Source: Rubneribacter badeniensis
GTDB lineage: Bacteria; Actinomycetota; Coriobacteriia; Coriobacteriales; Eggerthellaceae
Length of the DNA stretch: 46,443 bases
NCBI RefSeq assembly: GCF_002899695.1
Contig: NZ_PPEL01000012.1
Span: 1-46,443 of the forward strand
Reading direction: 5' to 3'
Below are positions 33,256 through 41,403 of the stretch, one piece after another. The position numbers were made by a program, and so were the translations under genes. A model generated the notes under the pieces. The model worked only from the letters and a program-made list of their open reading frames with translations. It searched no databases and had not been told where the DNA came from. Each line of letters starts with the position of its first letter. Within the stretch, counting starts at the first letter, position 1.

Positions 33256-33452
33256 GTTACGTCGCCGGCCCCTTCCTCACGGCGCGCTCCGTGTGGAAGG
33301 GCCTTCACGCAAGGGGGCGGGGTTTCTCGGCTCCTGTCCTCTTGCGTGCGGAAAGGGGAATGAGGCCTTCGCGCAAGGGAGTGGCGCATTTTCCGTTTTC
33401 GCCGTCTTTCGTGCGCGAAAGACGAGGGACAGGGGCGCTTGTGCGGAGGTTT

Positions 33453-33490
33453 CGGTAATGAAATCAAGAAAAAATTGCCATATAGTACCG
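33453..33490 (+). repeat. 38-nt element, copy A
   Basis: Begins CGGTAA and ends TACCG, with AAATC near position 10 and an AT-rich centre. Same length and ends as copies B and C. Confidence 0.75.
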
Positions 33491-33556
33491 AAATGAGTGT
33501 AGCCTGGCCTGTGATTGCTCGAAAAGCCTGTATCTACGGGCCAAAGCAGGGGATTT

Positions 33557-33594
33557 CGGTACTATATATCGTAAAACTTCCCGATTTCTTACCG
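33557..33594 (-). repeat. 38-nt element, copy B
   Basis: On the minus strand it begins CGGTAAGAAATCGGG and ends in ATATAGTACCG, the same last eleven bases as copy A. Confidence 0.75.
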
Positions 33595-33628
33595 TTTGGA
33601 CTGAAAGAGGCCCGAAGCTTGTAAGTCA

Positions 33629-33666
33629 CGGTAAAATACGGAAGTTTTTTCGCGATTTTGTTACCG
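33629..33666 (-). repeat. 38-nt element, copy C
   Basis: On the minus strand it begins CGGTAACAAAATCGCGAAAA and ends TTTTACCG; exactly 38 nt with the same terminal sequences. Confidence 0.75.
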
Positions 33667-34059
33667 TATCGAGCACGATGGCCCTCGAACTGCAATCTCC
33701 CCGCCTCCGAGAAGAGAGGCGAACTCCGAACGTGCCCCAGATGTGCTCCAAGCACACCCTGAGCGCACCTACAGACGAGCCTCGGGCGAGTTGCGGGCTT
33801 CCGACGCAATCCCGACCGATCCGACGCAGTTCCGACGAAGCCCGTTCGGCGCGCCGGGGCAAGGTCCGGGCGGTGTTCGGCAAGGTGCGGCGAGACTCGG
33901 CGCAATCCGAGTTGCGCGATCGCCCTCGTTCGCATGGCCGGTGGAGAAGGGGCGAGGCAGAGCCTGGGCGGCGGGGAGCGGGATCCGGTCGAGGCCCGAC
34001 AAAGCGCAAAGGAGGAAAGCGGGATCCGGCCGAAGCTCGACAACGAGCGCAAGCCTCAA

Positions 34060-34265
34060 GCGCAGTAAGCCCTCGAAAGTCCCACAAGCCCGCAACCCCA
34101 CAAGCCCGCAAGTCCCGTAAGCCCGCAACCTCACAAGCCCTCAAGCCTCAAGTCCCGCAATCCCGGAAGTCCCGCAACCCTTCTCAAGTCCCGCAAGACC
34201 AGCAATCCCGCAAGCCCCCGCAATCCCGCAACCCCCTCAACCCACGCAGCTCTCGCAAGCCCTTG
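34060..34265. repeat. Degenerate short tandem array, unit about 8-9 bp
   Basis: About twenty variants of TCCCGCAAG / GCCCGCAAC follow each other with 8-9-bp spacing. The array ends just before the AT-rich argR promoter region. Confidence 0.6.
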
Positions 34266-34331
34266 GCAAAATCTTTCTGCGCATTTTGAAATTCTAGGGA
34301 CGAAACACCCATCGATAGGGTACTATTTACT

Positions 34332-34375
34332 GCATATTTTCGCATGCTGTTTGCCCTAAACTGCATACCGCATGC
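34332..34375. promoter_or_regulatory. Two candidate ArgR boxes before argR
   Basis: GCATATTTTCGCATGC (34332-34347) and GCATACCGCATGC (34363-34375) share GCAT/ATGC ends, 31 bp apart, about three helical turns. They lie in the only AT-rich DNA of the region, consistent with autoregulation by the hexameric repressor. TGCATA-type half sites are known for actinobacterial ArgR. Confidence 0.45.
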
Positions 34376-34437
34376 GAGAGGGTGTGACCGGAACCGTATG
34401 TGATCGTTCTCGGCTGGGAACAGAGAGTATCGAGGGC

Positions 34438-34866
34438 ATGAGGAAACGTCAACAACGGCACGACATTATCCGCGACATCATTCGCGCGCATAATGTCAAG
34501 ACGCAGCGCGACCTCGCGCAGCAGCTGCAAGCCGCTGGGTACGAATGCACTCAAGCCACGATCTCCCGCGACATCATGGACATGGGGTTGGTGAAGTCGC
34601 GCGAGGGCTACTACGTCCTTCCCGAGGAGATGCGGTTGCAGCGCATGGTTTCGGAATTGGTCGAAGAGGTGCACGTGGCAGGCAACATGGTCGTGGTGAA
34701 GACGTTCTCCGGTGGAGCCGCCGGCGTCTCCGCTGCGCTCGACAAAGCCAGCCTGCGCGGAGCGCTCGGCACGGTGGCCGGCGACAACACGATCATGATC
34801 GCGGCAGAGACCCCCGAGGCCGCCGTCGAAGTCGAACGCGCCATCGACCGTCTGCGACGACGTTAG
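34438..34866 (+). CDS. argR: Arginine repressor
   Basis: A 142-residue protein. The N-terminal winged helix (1-70) has QRHDIIRDIIRAHNVKTQRD and CTQATISRDIMDMGLV; the C-terminal domain carries the arginine-binding and trimer motif GTVAGDNTIMIAA. The ATG at 34438 gives the usual family start; an in-frame ATG at 34372 would add 22 residues and lies inside a candidate operator. It should repress the arg genes on both sides when arginine is bound. Confidence 0.93.
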   Translation: MRKRQQRHDIIRDIIRAHNVKTQRDLAQQLQAAGYECTQATISRDIMDMGLVKSREGYYVLPEEMRLQRMVSELVEEVHVAGNMVVVKTFSGGAAGVSAALDKASLRGALGTVAGDNTIMIAAETPEAAVEVERAIDRLRRR

Positions 34867-35101
34867 TCGTCTATTCTTTGCGCGAGGGACGCTTTTCTCC
34901 CTCTTTCCCCCAACGCTGCCAAGCAGCATGAAGTCGTGAGGGTTGCCCGGCGCTCACGCCATCGCGAAAAGCCACGATGCGCACGGGAATTCGTGTATCC
35001 GCACGCCGCTTGGGCCATGCGGAGCCGTATCCATCCGTATCCGCATCGGAGATCCGGGCATATCCGCAGACGCAAACCAACAACGTGAAAGGACTATCAT
35101 C
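34867..35101. promoter_or_regulatory. argG upstream region with repeated TATCCGCA
   Basis: TATCCGCA occurs at 34996, 35038 and 35061, the last inside GCATATCCGCA, similar in form to the candidate ArgR boxes before argR. No clear -35/-10 pair was found. Confidence 0.35.
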
Positions 35102-36460
35102 ATGGCTGGTCAGAAAGACAAAGTTGTACTCGCGTACTCAGGCGGCCTCGACACTTCCGTGTGCATCAAGTGGCTGCAGGAGGAGAAGGGCCTCGACGTC
35201 ATCGCCGTGGTCGGGGACGTGGGGCAGGAGCACGAAGGGCTTGAGAAAATCAAGCAGAAGGCCCTTAAAACCGGCGCGCTCGACTGCGTGGTCGTAGACA
35301 TGCGGGACACGTTTGCCAAGGAGTACCTGGCGAAGGCGCTCGCAGCCAACGCGCTCTACGAGAACAAGTACCCGCTCGTCTCGGCGCTCTCGCGGCCGCT
35401 CATCTCGAAGCACCTCGTGGACGCGGCCCACAAGTTCGGTGCGAAGTACATCGCCCACGGCTGCACGGGCAAGGGCAACGACCAGGTGCGCTTCGAGGCC
35501 AGCATCACGATGCTCGATCCCGACATCGAGATCCTCGCCCCGGTGCGCGAGTGGGACCTCAAAACCCGGCCCGAGGAGATCGAGTGGGCGCAGGTGCACG
35601 GCGTCGACGTGCCCGCTACGAAGGCGTCGCCGTACTCCATCGACGACAACCTGTGGGGTCGGGCCATCGAATGCGGCGTGCTCGAGGATCCGTGGATGGA
35701 GCCTCCGGCAGACATCTACACGATGACGGTCGATCCCGCGAAGGCTCCGAACAAGCCGCAGTACGTCGAGCTCACGTTCGCCCGCGGCCTGCCCTATATG
35801 ATCGACGGCAACCAGAAAAGCTTCCTCGGCATCATCTACGCCCTGAACGAGATCGCCGGCGCGCACGGCTACGGCCGCCTCGACATGATCGAGAACCGGC
35901 TCGTGGGCGTGAAGAGCCGCGAGTGCTACGAGGCCCCCGCGGCGCTCGCCCTCGTCATGGCGCACAAGGCGCTCGAGGATTTGGTGCTCGAGCGCGAAGT
36001 GCTGCATTACAAGCTGGGCATCGAGCAGGCATGGGCGACGTGCGTGTACAACGGGCAGTGGTTCTCGCCGCTCAAGGAGGCGCTTGACGCGTTTCTGCTC
36101 AACACGCAGCGCTGCCTGTCGGGAACGGTGCGGCTCAAGTTCTACAAGGGCTCGTGCACGGTGGTCGGCCGCAAGAGCGCGTACTCGCTCTACGACTATT
36201 CTCTGGCCACCTACGATGCGGACGACGCGTTCGACCACACCGCCGCCAAGGGCTTCATACAGCTGCAAACGCTCTCCGGAAAGACCTGGGCTTCCAACCG
36301 TCGGCAGGAGGGCGCGCCCGCGGAGCTGTTCGATGCCGAGAAGCAGGCCGGCCCGCTCAAGCGGGGCAAATACGAGGGCGTGACGCCCATCTGGAAGCAG
36401 GTGGCCGCAGCCGAGCGCGCGGCGGCCGAGCGGGACGCCGTCGCGTCCGATCAGGCGTAA
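35102..36460 (+). CDS. argG: Argininosuccinate synthase
   Basis: A 452-residue ATP-dependent ligase of citrulline and aspartate. The pyrophosphatase loop is VVLAYSGGLDTSVCIKWL; IAHGCTGKGNDQVRFE and KTRPEEIEWAQ are further signatures. The ATG at 35102 with AAAGGA is preferred; an in-frame ATG at 34943 would add 53 residues. About 40 residues beyond the usual end are Ala/Glu-rich. argH starts 12 bases after the stop. Confidence 0.95.
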   Translation: MAGQKDKVVLAYSGGLDTSVCIKWLQEEKGLDVIAVVGDVGQEHEGLEKIKQKALKTGALDCVVVDMRDTFAKEYLAKALAANALYENKYPLVSALSRPLISKHLVDAAHKFGAKYIAHGCTGKGNDQVRFEASITMLDPDIEILAPVREWDLKTRPEEIEWAQVHGVDVPATKASPYSIDDNLWGRAIECGVLEDPWMEPPADIYTMTVDPAKAPNKPQYVELTFARGLPYMIDGNQKSFLGIIYALNEIAGAHGYGRLDMIENRLVGVKSRECYEAPAALALVMAHKALEDLVLEREVLHYKLGIEQAWATCVYNGQWFSPLKEALDAFLLNTQRCLSGTVRLKFYKGSCTVVGRKSAYSLYDYSLATYDADDAFDHTAAKGFIQLQTLSGKTWASNRRQEGAPAELFDAEKQAGPLKRGKYEGVTPIWKQVAAAERAAAERDAVASDQA

Positions 36461-36472
36461 GGGAGGAGCGGC

Positions 36473-37861
36473 ATGGCACTGTGGTCGGGCAGGTTCACCG
36501 AGGGAGCGGATGCGTTCACGCAGCGCTTCGGAGCGTCGCTGCCGGTGGACAAGGCGTTGTACGCGCAGGACATCGCGGGTTCCAAGGCGCATGCGCGCAT
36601 GCTGGCGGCGCAGGGCGTCATCGCGCAGGAGGATGCCGACGCCATCGCAGCCGGCCTCGACGGCATCAAAGCGGATATCGAGGCGGGGAGGTTCGCCTTC
36701 GATGTGAATGACGAGGACATCCACATGGCGGTGGAACGCGCGCTCATCGAGCGCGTGGGCGATGCGGGCGCGCGACTGCACACGGGGCGCAGCCGCAACG
36801 ACCAGGTGGCCACCGACACGCGCCTGTTCGCCAAGCAACGCTGCTCCGACCTCATGCGGGCCAACCTCGCGTTGCGCCGCGCGCTCATGATGCAGGCCGA
36901 AGCGCACTTCGACGTCATCCTCCCCGGCTGCACGCACCTGCAGCACGCCCAGCCGGTGCTGCTGTCGCATCATCTGCTGGCCTACACGTGGATGCTCGCG
37001 CGCGATTTCGAGCGCTTGGTTGCTGCGCGTCGCGCCGCCGACGCGAGCCCGCTCGGCGCGGCGGCGCTCGCGGGCACCACGTACCCGCTCGATCGGCAGA
37101 TGACGGCTGCCGACCTGGGCTTCTCGCGCGTCATCCCGAACTCGCTCGACGCCGTGTCCGACCGCGACTTTTTGCTCGATCTGTCGTACGCGTGCAGCGT
37201 GTCGTGCATGCACCTGTCGCGTTTGTGCGAGGAGATCGTGCTGTGGTCCAGCTCCGAGTTCGGGTTCATCGAGCTGTCCGATTCGTTCTCCACGGGCTCG
37301 TCCATCATGCCGCAGAAGAAGAACCCGGACTTCGCCGAGCTCATCCGCGGCAAGACCGGGCGCGTGGTGGGCGACCTCGTAGCGCTGCTCGTCACGTGCA
37401 AGGCCCTGCCGCTTGCGTACAACAAGGACTTGCAGGAGGACAAGGAGGGCGCCATCGACGCCGCGCGGACGCTCGAGGACTGCCTTGTGTGCACCGCCGG
37501 CATGGTCGAGACGATGCGCGTGGTGCCCGAGGCCATGCGCGCCCAGGCGAAGAAGGGCTACCTTGCAGCCACCGACGTGGCCGACTACCTGGCGAAGAAG
37601 GGGCTGCCGTTCAGGCGCGCCCACGAGGTGGTGGGGCATCTCGTGCTTGTGTGCGAGCAACGCGGCTGCGGCCTCGGCGATCTTTCGCTCGCCGACTTCA
37701 AAGCCGAGTGCGAGCTGTTCGAGGCCGACATCACGGGCGCGCTCGACTTGGAGAGCATCGTGGCCGCTCGCACCACCGAGGGCGGCACGGGACATGCGGC
37801 CGTGCGCGTCCAGCTTGCACAGGCAAAAGAAGTGTTCGCCGCCGACGAGGCGTCGGTGTAG
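36473..37861 (+). CDS. argH: Argininosuccinate lyase
   Basis: A 462-residue enzyme releasing arginine and fumarate. The fumarase-superfamily signature SSIMPQKKNPDFAEL holds the catalytic serine loop; HTGRSRNDQVATDTRLF and THLQHAQPVLLSHH are present. GGGAGGAGC overlaps the argG-argH gap, giving an argR-argG-argH unit. A strong hairpin follows. The fumarate released could feed fumarate-type reductases. Confidence 0.95.
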   Translation: MALWSGRFTEGADAFTQRFGASLPVDKALYAQDIAGSKAHARMLAAQGVIAQEDADAIAAGLDGIKADIEAGRFAFDVNDEDIHMAVERALIERVGDAGARLHTGRSRNDQVATDTRLFAKQRCSDLMRANLALRRALMMQAEAHFDVILPGCTHLQHAQPVLLSHHLLAYTWMLARDFERLVAARRAADASPLGAAALAGTTYPLDRQMTAADLGFSRVIPNSLDAVSDRDFLLDLSYACSVSCMHLSRLCEEIVLWSSSEFGFIELSDSFSTGSSIMPQKKNPDFAELIRGKTGRVVGDLVALLVTCKALPLAYNKDLQEDKEGAIDAARTLEDCLVCTAGMVETMRVVPEAMRAQAKKGYLAATDVADYLAKKGLPFRRAHEVVGHLVLVCEQRGCGLGDLSLADFKAECELFEADITGALDLESIVAARTTEGGTGHAAVRVQLAQAKEVFAADEASV

Positions 37862-37867
37862 CTGGGT

Positions 37868-37910
37868 GCGGCCCCTCCTGCTCCGTTGTGGACGAGGCGG
37901 GAGGGGCCGC
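37868..37910 (+). terminator. Hairpin terminator of the arg cluster
   Basis: GCGGCCCCTCC and GGAGGGGCCGC form a perfect 11-bp stem seven bases after the argH stop. The following 320 bp to the PBP promoter shows nothing recognisable. Confidence 0.7.
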
Positions 37911-38235
37911 TTGGTGCGACGGAGATGAGAATCCGCGCATCGCCGCGGCGAAGGGGCCGTATTGCGTCCTGCGGCGAAGACGCCTTTCGCCCTGCCGCGT
38001 CGCCCTTTCGCCCCGCTTTCTCCTTGCTCATCCGTATGCGCGGTTCCTGATCGGGGTTGCCCTCCCGCAACCGCATCGCGGGATCGCCGATCTGACGTCT
38101 TCCAATCCAACGAGGGCCGCTCGGCTATGCGCGAAGCCCCCTTGCTTCATGCGCTTCTGCGTCTCCGATCGGGGCTTTTGCGTCATGACCTTTTTCCAAC
38201 AAACTTGTGTTGTTTCATGGGCGTGCGAGGCCCGA

Positions 38236-38244
38236 TGATACAAT
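38236..38244 (+). promoter_or_regulatory. Extended -10 promoter of the first PBP gene
   Basis: TGATACAAT has the TGn extension that compensates for the absence of a good -35; predicted transcript start near 38251, 19 bases before the GTG. Confidence 0.5.
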
Positions 38245-38269
38245 GAGCGGAGTTTTTTGGAGGTGTCAC

Positions 38270-40708
38270 GTGGCTTCACGCTCGATTAAGAACCGGCCTA
38301 GCGCCAAAAAGAAGCATCCCAAAATCGGGCTGCTCGCTGTCGTCACCGTTCTCGTGGCGGTTGTCGTCTCGGGTTTCGCGGGCGTGTGGGCCCTCGGATC
38401 GTCGTGGTTGCAGGATCTGCCCGACTACGAGAACATGGATTCTCTCAATGTGGCGATGCCGTCGGAGGTGAGGACCGAAGACGGGACGGTGCTCGCGAAG
38501 TTCCAGCTGGAGAATCGCGATCCTGTGGAGTTGGGCGAGATCAGCCCGTACGTCCTCCAGGGAACCGTCGCCACCGAGGACGAGCGCTTCTACGACCACG
38601 GCGGCTTCGACCTCATGGGCATCGCCCGTGCGCTCGTCGTGAACATCACGGGGTCGGGCCGCGAGGGCGCGTCCACTATCACCCAGCAGCTTGTGCGCAA
38701 CACCATCCTCGTTGACGAAATGGACGACATCTCCCTCAAGCGCAAGGTGCGCGAGATGTACTTGTCGGTGAAGCTTGAGGAGAAGTACTCGAAAAACGAG
38801 ATTCTGCTCATGTACCTCAACACCATCAACTACGGTAACAGCACCTACGGCATCCAGGCCGCGGCGCAGCGCTACTTCTCGAAGGATGCCGCGGATCTCA
38901 CGCTTGCCGAGGCGGCAGCGCTTGTGGGCGTTCCTCAGTCCCCTTCGTTCAACAACCCTCTTGTCGACGATGGTCAAAACTGCCTCAAACGCCGCAACCT
39001 CGTGCTCGACCGCATGCTATCGAACGGCTACATCACCCAGGAGGAGCATGACGCGGCGCAAGCCGAGCCGCTTGTGGTGAACGAATCGCTTCCTGCTGAA
39101 GAGGGCATCTACCAGTACCCGCACTTCGTCCGTTACGTGAAGAACCTGCTCACCGACCCCGATGGCCCCTATCGCTACTCTGCGAACGAGGTGAGCGGCG
39201 GCGGCCTGACCATCGTCACGACGCTCGATCCCGCGATGCAAGAGCAGGCCGAGGCGGCGGTCGCGGCAAAACTGGAGAAGATCCACGGGGAAACTGACAG
39301 CGATACCATCCAGGGGGCGCTCGTGTGCATCGAGCCGTCCACGGGAAACATCAAGGCCATGGTCGGTGGCGACTCGCAAGTGAACCTTGCCACCGGGGAA
39401 GGCACCAATCCCGATCATCCCGGTCGTCCTTCCGGTTCGTCGTTCAAGACGTTCACGCTCATCGCCGCCCTTGAGGCGGGCATCGATCCCAACACGATGA
39501 TCGACTGCTCGTCCCCTGCGAGCATTCCGAACACCGAGTACACCGACCTTGAAAATATCGACAACAGAAATTACGGCACGCGCAGCATCGCGCGCGCCTT
39601 CGAGGTGTCGTCGAACACCGGCTTCGTGCGGTTGGAGATGGCCGTGGGCATGGACAAGGTGGCCGAGGTCGCCCAGCGCATGGGCATCACGTCGCCGCTC
39701 AGCATCACGCCGTCCATGACGCTCGGCTCCAACAACGTGACGATGCTCGACATGGCTTCTGCCTATGCGGTCATCGCGAACGAGGGCGTGCGCAACGACC
39801 CCAATCCCATCCTGACGATAACCAAAGCCAACGGCGAGGTGCTTGTCGACAACACGGCAGAAGAGGGCAGCGAGCTGCGCCGAACCTCGAGTGAGCAGGT
39901 CATCTCTCCGGAAGTGGCTCATGCGGCCATCGAGGTCATGAAGACGGTGGTCACAGGGGCCGAGGGAACCGGTGCCGATGCGCGCTTGGCAAACGGGCAG
40001 ACGGTGGCCGCCAAAACCGGCACGAGCGAGAGCTATCTGGACATCACGTTCTGCGGCATCACCCCTCAGCTTTCGACGTCTATCTGGTTCGGCGATCCAG
40101 GCAACCAAGTCACCCTTCCGAATCATGAAAGCGCAGGAGACGTGTTCAGTTCGTTCATGAATCAGGCGCTCACGCTCTCTCCGCTCGAAGAGTTCGCCGA
40201 TGCGGGCGACCCTCCGTATCAGGACTACTCCAATGCGGATTACCACATCGGCGGGTACAGCAGCAGTAGAGGCGGTGGTCACAGCGGCAGCAACGTGTCG
40301 TCGGGGTCGTCCAACGATTCGAACTCGGGATATGACAACGGCGACACGAGCGGTTCTGGCGATCAGGGCGGTTCCGCGGCGAACGGCTCCGAAGGAGGGA
40401 CGTCTGGCGACTCTTCGACGGGCGGGGGATCGTCGGGTGGCGATACGGGAGGCGACGGCTCTTCCGACGGCAGCACTGGCGGTTCCGGTTCGGATTCCGG
40501 TGGATCCGGAGGCGATTCCGGGGGAGGTTCCGAAGGAGGTTCGGGAGGAGACACCGGCGGAGGGTCCGATGGCGGTTCGACGGGCGGCGGCGATTCGGGA
40601 GGCGATTCGGGAGGATCGACGGGCGGCGGCGACGCCCCGGCCGCTGCGCTCTTTGATGCGCGGATTCGTTCGCAACTTTGGTTCGAGCGCATGGCTCGCG
40701 TAGTTTGA
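38270..40708 (+). CDS. Class A penicillin-binding protein with Gly/Ser-rich tail
   Basis: An 812-residue bifunctional peptidoglycan synthase. Basic N-terminus, one membrane segment (about 20-42), GT51 glycosyltransferase with Glu103 in the TEDERFYDHGG motif and GASTITQQLVRN, then a transpeptidase with Ser390 and Lys393 (GSSFK), SSN (VSSNTGF) and KTG (AAKTGTSE). Residues about 650-790 are almost only Gly, Ser, Asp and Thr, probably a wall-spanning or flexible tail; the last 22 residues (LFDARIRSQLWFER...) look unlike the tail. The GTG at 38270 has GGAGGTG upstream. A related PBP lies at 41.4-43.7 kb on the other strand. Confidence 0.93.
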   Translation: MASRSIKNRPSAKKKHPKIGLLAVVTVLVAVVVSGFAGVWALGSSWLQDLPDYENMDSLNVAMPSEVRTEDGTVLAKFQLENRDPVELGEISPYVLQGTVATEDERFYDHGGFDLMGIARALVVNITGSGREGASTITQQLVRNTILVDEMDDISLKRKVREMYLSVKLEEKYSKNEILLMYLNTINYGNSTYGIQAAAQRYFSKDAADLTLAEAAALVGVPQSPSFNNPLVDDGQNCLKRRNLVLDRMLSNGYITQEEHDAAQAEPLVVNESLPAEEGIYQYPHFVRYVKNLLTDPDGPYRYSANEVSGGGLTIVTTLDPAMQEQAEAAVAAKLEKIHGETDSDTIQGALVCIEPSTGNIKAMVGGDSQVNLATGEGTNPDHPGRPSGSSFKTFTLIAALEAGIDPNTMIDCSSPASIPNTEYTDLENIDNRNYGTRSIARAFEVSSNTGFVRLEMAVGMDKVAEVAQRMGITSPLSITPSMTLGSNNVTMLDMASAYAVIANEGVRNDPNPILTITKANGEVLVDNTAEEGSELRRTSSEQVISPEVAHAAIEVMKTVVTGAEGTGADARLANGQTVAAKTGTSESYLDITFCGITPQLSTSIWFGDPGNQVTLPNHESAGDVFSSFMNQALTLSPLEEFADAGDPPYQDYSNADYHIGGYSSSRGGGHSGSNVSSGSSNDSNSGYDNGDTSGSGDQGGSAANGSEGGTSGDSSTGGGSSGGDTGGDGSSDGSTGGSGSDSGGSGGDSGGGSEGGSGGDTGGGSDGGSTGGGDSGGDSGGSTGGGDAPAAALFDARIRSQLWFERMARVV

Positions 40709-40733
40709 TACGGTACAAGGCATCGATTACAAC
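40705..40733 (+). promoter_or_regulatory. Promoter of the lipoprotein gene
   Basis: TTGATA (40705-40710), 17-bp spacer, TACAAC (40728-40733), beginning on the last codon of the PBP gene. It allows expression independent of the PBP. Confidence 0.5.
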
Positions 40734-40749
40734 GTAGGGAGCAGGATAC

Positions 40750-41253
40750 ATGAAGCAGACTAGGTTCCTCAGGGTGTGCGCTGTGCTATGCGCCGCGGCC
40801 TTGGCGGGCGCGACGCTGGGAGGCTGCATGCAGCAGGACACGTCCGCGGCTCAGCGGCAGTCCGCCAATCGCGAGTACATGTCGCAAGTGAACCAAACCA
40901 TGGAGGACTTGCAAGAGAAGCTTGCGAGCTTCACCGATGCTGTCTCGCGCGGCGACGTGGTGGGCATGCGCACGCAAGCAGACAACGCGTTCAAGTCCAT
41001 CGACGACCTGAACAAGCTTGAAGCGCCCGAAGATCTCAAGGACATCCAGCAGGCGTACGTCGATGGAACGGGCACGCTCAAGGAAGCCCTCAGTTCCTAT
41101 GTTGACCTTTACACCGAGATCGACAGTGCCACTGACGAGCAACCCTTCGATTGGGCATCGTACGACGAACGTATTGGCGAAATTCAAAGCCAGTACGATG
41201 CGGGCATCGCTCAGCTTGAGGAGGGCGATCAGAAAGCGGCTGAGAAGCAGTAG
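40750..41253 (+). CDS. Small helical lipoprotein of unknown function
   Basis: A 167-residue protein with a signal peptide ending in a lipobox (GATLGGC, Cys26). The mature part is hydrophilic and almost all helical, with three long helices (SQVNQTMEDLQEKLASFTDA, GTGTLKEALSSYVDLYTEID, RIGEIQSQYDAGIAQLEEG), probably a coiled-coil bundle. No family is recognised. It lies between two convergent class A PBP genes, so a role as a PBP-associated surface protein is possible but only positional. Confidence 0.8.
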   Translation: MKQTRFLRVCAVLCAAALAGATLGGCMQQDTSAAQRQSANREYMSQVNQTMEDLQEKLASFTDAVSRGDVVGMRTQADNAFKSIDDLNKLEAPEDLKDIQQAYVDGTGTLKEALSSYVDLYTEIDSATDEQPFDWASYDERIGEIQSQYDAGIAQLEEGDQKAAEKQ

Positions 41254-41325
41254 CCCGGCGGCGGCCCGTTTACCAGAAACTCCCCGCTTGGAGCGCGCTG
41301 CATGACAATGCGATGGTGCGCATGA

Positions 41326-41364
41326 CACGAAGAAAGGCCCGCTTTCGGCGGGCCTTTCTTCGTG
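41326..41364. terminator. Bidirectional terminator between the lipoprotein and second PBP genes
   Basis: A perfect 17-bp stem (CACGAAGAAAGGCCCGC and complement) with a TTTCG loop. The A/T-rich outer part supplies U-rich sequence in both directions. Confidence 0.88.
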
Positions 41365-41403
41365 GGGAGGAAGGGGGTAGTCGACGTCTCAGAGAGATGC
41401 GTG

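Larger units (their letters stand above)
33256..34437. other. Repeat-rich island between argD and argR, about 1.2 kb
   Basis: No gene is supported. It contains three copies of a 38-nt element (33453-33666), a compositionally biased stretch with long but pattern-free open frames on both strands (33680-34050), a degenerate 8-9-bp array (34060-34265) and the argR control region. Confidence 0.6.

Noticed and set aside
33453-33666. CRISPR array
   Set aside because: Three 38-nt copies are in mixed orientation, with unequal spacing and variable interiors; no cas gene is present.
33678-34289. Frames of about 200 codons on the plus strand and 170 codons on the minus strand in the argD-argR island
   Set aside because: Lys/Arg/Pro/Ser-rich translation caused by the short tandem array; no ribosome-binding site. 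The minus-strand frame (33626-34144) also runs through copy C of the 38-nt element, so it looks like repeat rather than gene.
35138-38110. A 990-codon open frame on the minus strand across argG and argH
   Set aside because: It is antisense to two well-identified enzymes; the frame is open because of high GC and strong third-position bias. Its translation shows no domain pattern.
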